Origin: Bryoerythrophyllum caledonicum
Taxonomy: Eukaryota > Streptophyta > Bryopsida > Pottiales > Pottiaceae
Assembly: GCA_963971425.1 (NCBI GenBank)
Contig: OZ020518.1
Coordinates: forward strand, 10,333,989-10,397,988
Reading direction: 5' to 3'
Length of the DNA: 64,000 bases
The notes beneath the pieces are model-generated. The model saw only the letters and a program-made list of their open reading frames with translations, searched no databases and was not told where the DNA came from. How positions within the stretch are numbered: the first letter of the stretch is position 1; the number at the start of each line of letters is the position of its first letter. Position numbers and translations under genes: made by a program. Positions 58,895 through 64,000 of this stretch are shown here, in pieces.

Positions 58895-60955
58895 TCGCTT
58901 TAGGTTGGAATTGGAGTTATTTGGGAAGTGATTTGTATGTTGTGATGTACTTTATGGCTTCCTTATAGGAAGATGCCCTCTTTTGTGGGCCTCACCGCTT
59001 GCGAGGCCTGCGACGAGGAGGGCGCCTCACAAGTGGTGAGGTGTGCTAGATGGGGGCCTCTTCTAGTGTAACGCCCGACCTGCCCAAGCCAGCATCATCA
59101 TTATATAATCAGCATGCACCTCAGCAGATCCAGTAAGATATGCATACACATGGGTCTAAGGAGAACATGTTATATGTTCGTGGCAGTTAGTGTAAAGCAA
59201 ATGGTGTGGGCCTTATGAAAAATTTGCAGTACATGCTCGAATTTTTGGTTGTAGGGGCCTTTGAGGCGTAGCGAGTTTTTAGGGGTGAAGAACTATGAGG
59301 CCCTACTTTGGAAACTGTTCCCGCATGTGAAGGTTATGAAATGCGACAAGAACCAACATGCCCAGTCTATGTGAAAAAGGTGGCTTGGTTAGGAAGGGTT
59401 GCACGCAAATTTCTGCTCAATTATTAGAAACCTAGAATATTATGTCGGAGCTTTAGTTCGTATTGACTAGGGTGTAAGAATATTGATTGTCGTTGTTACT
59501 TATGCATTTTATTGGTACCAAAAGTAAAACCGCTTTTGTTCTATTTACTTCTACATTGTATTTTACTTTGTGCTCACGTTGTCTTTCTTCTTTGGAAGAC
59601 TTGCACAATGATGTTAATTATTAAACCTTCATTTGGATTATGCATAAGTTCATGCTAGTAGAGGAAAGAGATTTGGTTGAAGTTGAAGGCGGCTAAACAA
59701 AACTCTAAATTATCTCTTGAAGACAAGCTAAAACAACGTGTTGCCATGCCATGGAACATTTATCGCACGATTATCCAATGCATCACAAAATTCTTCTATG
59801 TCTATTCTTGACTAATCATGTGGTCCCTTGATGTTCTTCCACTTCTAAGTTTGTGCTCTCAAGGCCTTGAAGGGACCAACTATTCTATTCAAGCCTTCCA
59901 CATGTCTGACACACTACATTGTTAGGTCAAGAAGAGAGATTAGATGGAAAAAATTGGAAGTTGACTATACAAATCTTACAATTAACCTTTAATTTAAAGG
60001 GTTCCATTTACTGCAGAGGACAAACAAGAGACAAATACATTCTAAGCCACCCTCCAAGGCCAAATACAATCAGTGACCTCCCTAAAATAGGACCAACAAG
60101 ATTTCGCGTGTATTTCAGAGGGTGAATCCTTATCTTAATGGCATGGGGTCATTTTTCTGGCCCTCTTATTACAGGGGTTCTAGAGGCTTCCTAGCAAATT
60201 TAATGTTAAATTTGTATCATGTGGCCTCATATCACCTCAAGAGATCTCTCCATGGTAATTTAAACTCCAACAGAGGGTTTTCTCATTTTTGAAGGGACTC
60301 CACCAATATAAAAATAGGACGCAAATTTTGTCCTTCCCCAACTTGAAAAATGCTCAATGGGGCAATTTACAATCATCCACCTCCTCCTCCCACTCCACCA
60401 AAACATCACTCCTACACAAAAGTTCTTTGACCCTACTCTTTGGGGAAAGTCATTTTCTAGGAAGCATGTGTGAAAGCTGTTGGACCAGGTACTGCCATTT
60501 GCATTCTAAAATTGTATTGAGATAAGCTTTGGAGACATGCAAAACATGTTGTGCACATGGACTTTGTGATAGCCCATAAATCTCTTCCATGTCAGACTCG
60601 TCCCATAATTTCCCACGCTAGAGTGCTCACCCATTCAAGGTCATCAAGAATACATGTTATACTCCTTGTTCCAAAATTCACCCGAATACCGTACACTAGG
60701 GTCGGATTTGGCTTTAAATATTTCTTAACGTAACTACCAATTCGGATATAATTTTTTGAAACATCATTTTTTAACACAATGACAAAATGGATTTTGAAGA
60801 ATATTCTATTTTAGAACTTTGTTGACGTGGTATTTTTAGAACTAAATAATTATTCAGCATTAGGGTGTTGAATCCGACCCTCGGGAATAGTACATGATTG
60901 AGTGAGGCAACAGTAAACGTGCCCACAACAACAAGTGGAGTACAACGTGTATTAA
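58895..60955. other. Intergenic, no gene recognised
   Basis: There is no credible coding frame. A fragment at about 60140-60175 (GGGGTCATTTTTCTGGCCCT) is the complement of part of 61889-62146. The rest is AT-rich with no identified repeat ends. Confidence 0.4.
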
Positions 60956-61746
60956 CCCCTAAAGAACCAATGTCCCCTCGGGGGACATTTTGATTTTGGG
61001 TAAGGTACCACGTTCTCAATTCTAGGCATTATTTTATGAGATTTTTTTTGTTGAATGGACAACTTTTGATTAGCTTTGCGTAGGCACAAATTTCGTAGAA
61101 TTCCGACTTACGGTTCAAAAGTTACAATTTATTTTCAATTACATATACAAATTATAGTGCAGCACTTTAGTGTGACATATCACAAATATTGTCACTAAAC
61201 TTTAATAACTTCTAAATTCAATGAAAATTCGATTTTTTGTCCATTTAAAAGAAAGAAAATGTCCTCTTGGAAAGGAAATTGAGATCTTTGCATCTACCGT
61301 ACGGATTTGTGAATTTCAAAAATTTGAGAAGGATATGATATATGCAAAATATAAATTGTATTGTTGATTCTCGGCACATAGTTGCATTGCAAGATTTTTT
61401 AGGACATCTTCTACACCTCTTTTGCTTCTAAAATTTGGTGCACATGTGCCTAACATGATCCTTTTCAAGTTAACATAATAAATTCACGGCCCGTAGTGCA
61501 AAAAGTTGCCATAGAAGGTGGTCGAAGTTTGTTGAAGGTGCATAGTATGACCTGAAAAAGAGATTATGTCGCACTTCAAAGGCTAATATCTTTCAATCCG
61601 TGCGGTCAAACTTACCAAAAATTTTACCACACACTCTCATACAAGTCTAGTACAAGATCCTACGGTTATATCATTTTGTGTTGAATGTGCTGAAAATGGC
61701 AGTTTTGGAGTGTTTTTGAGGAAAAATTGCCTTGGTCCTTTAGGGG
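60956..61746. mobile_element. TTAA-flanked piggyBac-type MITE, 791 bp
   Basis: TTAA lies at 60952-60955 and 61747-61750. The ends are CCCCTAAAGAACCAATG and the complement of CCTTGGTCCTTTAGGGG. It is alignable with 33450-34254 over most of its length (shared CAATCCGTGCGGTCAAACT). Confidence 0.85.
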
Positions 61747-61888
61747 TTAATATATCTGAATTCATATATTCAATGAGTAAATCTGATTACATGTATTCAA
61801 TAACCTTGCACCCATACTTGACTTCCTCTCCATTTTTTTCACTAGACTAAATGGGTGGATTTCTTGATTTCAATGTTTGTCGGGCTAA

Positions 61889-62146
61889 GGCGAATTGACC
61901 CCCTTGCTGGGACTTACCCGAGCGGGCCACAAGGTAAAGGGGCCAAACTTGGCCCCTATTTTGTTTTTGGATGAGGCCCTATTTATAGCAAGGGAGGATC
62001 CTCTAGAGTAAACAATAGCCATAGGCCCCAAATTTGTCCAAACAAAGCCTTTGGACCCCCCAAAATAAGAGGGCCAGAAAAATGACCCCATGCAAATTAG
62101 ACAGGGCCGACCTTGGATAAGTTCCAGTGAGGGGGTCAATTTGCCC
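61889..62146. mobile_element. MITE of about 260 bp
   Basis: The ends GGCGAATTGACCCCCTTGCT and GGGCAAATTGACCCCCTCAC (complement) continue for about 35 bases. The left flank is TAA but the right flank does not match, so the family is uncertain. Confidence 0.6.
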
Positions 62147-62353
62147 TGGCCAATGTTGTCGTGGGTGATCTAAGAGAACAAAGAGGTAGTTTCTTTTTCT
62201 TTTTAAATAGATTATATCATAATGCAATTGAAGAGGTTAATAATAAGGGGATGGTTTCAGACTTGGTTACAAGTGGTTTTACATATGTTGGGAATATTTC
62301 ACGTATTGGGAGTAGGTCAATTCAAAGAGTTATTACTTACAAATCTTTTCTTG

Positions 62354-62663
62354 CAATTCACTAATACATAATTAATGTTGCACAATTTTTACAGAAAACT
62401 ATATTTTTCTATAACCCCTAAGATGTATCTTTTCCTCCGAGAGACATTTGAGAGTGAAGGCACATTCCTAAAATGTAATTTTTGAAATATTTATTGGAAA
62501 TAGGCATTTTGAAGAGCTTTGCAAAAGTTATTTTTGGGATTTTTTGAAGACAAACTATGGTGCTTCAAACATCAAAAAGTTGGATTTTAGGACAACGTGG
62601 CAGGAATCTGTAGAGGTATATAGTGGTATTTGGTTGTAGGCAATAGAAAAGGAAAGTTTAGAG
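62354..62663 (+). repeat. Left arm of a large inverted repeat
   Basis: About 310 bases match the reverse complement of 63691-63997 at roughly nine in ten positions (for example AGAGACATTTGAGAGTGAAG, and TTGGATTTTAGGACA). Confidence 0.85.
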
Positions 62664-63252
62664 AAAAAGAGTTGAGCACTTGATTCGTTCGTTGTGAAGA
62701 CCATATGCTTAAAATATCCCTCGCAATGACCTCCCTTCGAAGCCTTCAAGCCTCTTCACTATCGATGATCCCTCTTATCTTAAAGCATCTCCACCACGGC
62801 ACGGGGCCTTGACAGATTTGTGTCGATGGCGTTGAAAATGGAAAAAAGTTCTCCACCACATATAGAGTCCCGGCATCCCGCTCTACTGGTCTGGCGCCGT
62901 AGAGGCTCCCAAACGCCAAATGTGGAGATTATGCTCTTGTTCTACAAAAATTCTCTATTCAAAGAATCCAATTATCACCAAGCATGTGCCATCGCGTTAG
63001 TGGCAGCTTGTCAGACGTTAGTCGAACTTGACTTCAGTGCTTGGGAACGCAAACCCTGGTTGTGATTAGGTGATTTGAACTTCTAATTGAACATGGTACG
63101 TGAACGAAGGCACCTGAATGGCAATCTAGCACAACCCTTGACCCTAGTAGCGCTGCAAGGAAAAAAATGTACTCCGGTCGGCGTCCCCGTTTCTGAGAGG
63201 TATCTCCCGGCCCGACATGGAGTTTTTCCCATCAAAAGTAGAGATGCTCTTA
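62664..63252. other. Spacer of the large inverted repeat, left part
   Basis: No gene is recognised. Together with the MITE 63253-63599 it forms the roughly 1.0-kb loop. Confidence 0.4.
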
Positions 63253-63599
63253 GTGCAGCTTTACACTGGGCCAAGTCAAGAGGCCGACCGTCAAAATTTC
63301 AGCCTAAACAATGGAAGAGGCCAAACTCTTCAGCTAAAAATATACATTAAATAATATAAATTGAAAGAAGTTGACGGCCTTTTAAAGGAACTTTGGATTG
63401 GCTATAAACGGCAACCCAAGTTTGCACTTGAGAGGCCATCGCTTTGGCGCCAAAACTCTCTAAAAGTATTGCCATGTAGGCACAATAGAGGATGACAGCC
63501 TTTGGTGGGAAGGCCGAGAGGCCAACTTTGGCAATTCTTGTAATCTGATTGGTGGACACCGACGGCCTCTCGAACCTAAGTGTTGGAGTGAAGCGGCCC
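63253..63599. mobile_element. PIF/Harbinger-type MITE, 347 bp
   Basis: It is flanked by TTA (63250-63252 and 63600-63602). The ends GTGCAGCTTTACACTGGGCC and the complement GGGCCGCTTCACTCCAACAC both continue into a GAGAGGCC- or AAGAGGCCG-type stretch. It lies inside the loop of the large inverted repeat. Confidence 0.65.
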
Positions 63600-63690
63600 T
63601 TAGACACTTACTGTTGAATGGGAGTTCCAACCTTCAAGTAGATGCAATCATCTATTAGTTGGTGGAAGGCAAGCATACATGCCTATGTGG

Positions 63691-63997
63691 CTCTAAACTC
63701 CCCTTTTCTATTGCCTACAACCAAAATATCACTATATACCTCTACAAAATCTTGCCATGATGTCCTAAAATCCAACTTTTTGATGATTGAAGCACCATAA
63801 TTTGTCTCCAATAAATCCCAAAATTAACTTCCACGAAGCTTTTCAAAATGCCTATTTTCAATAAATATTTCAAAAAATACATTTTTAGGAATATGCCTTC
63901 ACTCTCAAATGTCTCTTGGAGGAGAAAATATGTCTTAGGGTCAAAGAAATACATTTATCTAAAAATTGAGCAACATTAATTATATACTAGTGAATTG
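63691..63997 (-). repeat. Right arm of a large inverted repeat, reaching the window edge
   Basis: Reverse complement of 62354-62663. Similarity continues to the last bases of the window, so the outer end of the structure may lie beyond it. Confidence 0.85.
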
Positions 63998-64000
63998 AAT

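Overview
The window is nuclear DNA of a plant (streptophyte). Two intron-containing genes of typical plant type are present: a chloroplast-envelope mechanosensitive channel of the MSL2/MSL3 group (minus strand, 41522-37000, 13 coding exons) and a C2-type phospholipase D of the alpha group (minus strand, 57755-55138, three coding exons plus an intron in the 5' leader). Everything else is dense, nested repeat DNA. A piggyBac transposase and an LINE with a restriction-enzyme-like endonuclease are unusual for a flowering plant. They make a bryophyte, lycophyte, fern or charophyte alga plausible, but I cannot fix the taxon from sequence alone.

Layout. 1-921: 3' end of an RLE-type LINE; its 3' tail recurs at 42.8, 45.1, 45.5 and 46.2 kb. 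2750-8890: a 6.1-kb piggyBac element with TTAA target duplications, 13-bp inverted ends and a transposase with an apparent DDD triad. The transposase carries a 696-bp CACTA-ended MITE, and the element contains a 200-N gap. About 9.4-22.6 kb: an old Ty3/gypsy (chromovirus-like) fossil on the minus strand. Three elements interrupt it: two related, unclassified elements of about 3.6-3.9 kb with 5-bp target duplications, and a PIF/Harbinger-type MITE that itself carries a tRNA-like SINE. 23-36 kb: MITEs of several families in nested order, plus an unidentified exon-like block at 27.6-29.4 kb. 37-42.4 kb: the MSL gene. 42.8-49.1 kb: back-to-back TTAA-flanked MITEs. 49.1-51.1 kb: remnant of a second LINE (zf-RVT type). 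51.3-54.2 kb: more MITEs and a 358-bp tandem duplication. 55.1-58.5 kb: the PLD gene. 58.6-64 kb: MITEs, ending in a large inverted repeat that reaches the window edge.

How the parts relate. The autonomous-looking piggyBac copy and at least ten short TTAA-flanked elements share terminal sequence beginning CCC-CTAAA, which fits one transposase and the non-autonomous family it could mobilise. A natural filled/empty site pair (23.3 kb against 52.6 kb) independently proves the 3-bp TAA target duplication of the PIF-type MITEs. The two host genes have no visible functional link to each other; both are plastid or membrane-lipid related and lie in gene islands between repeats.
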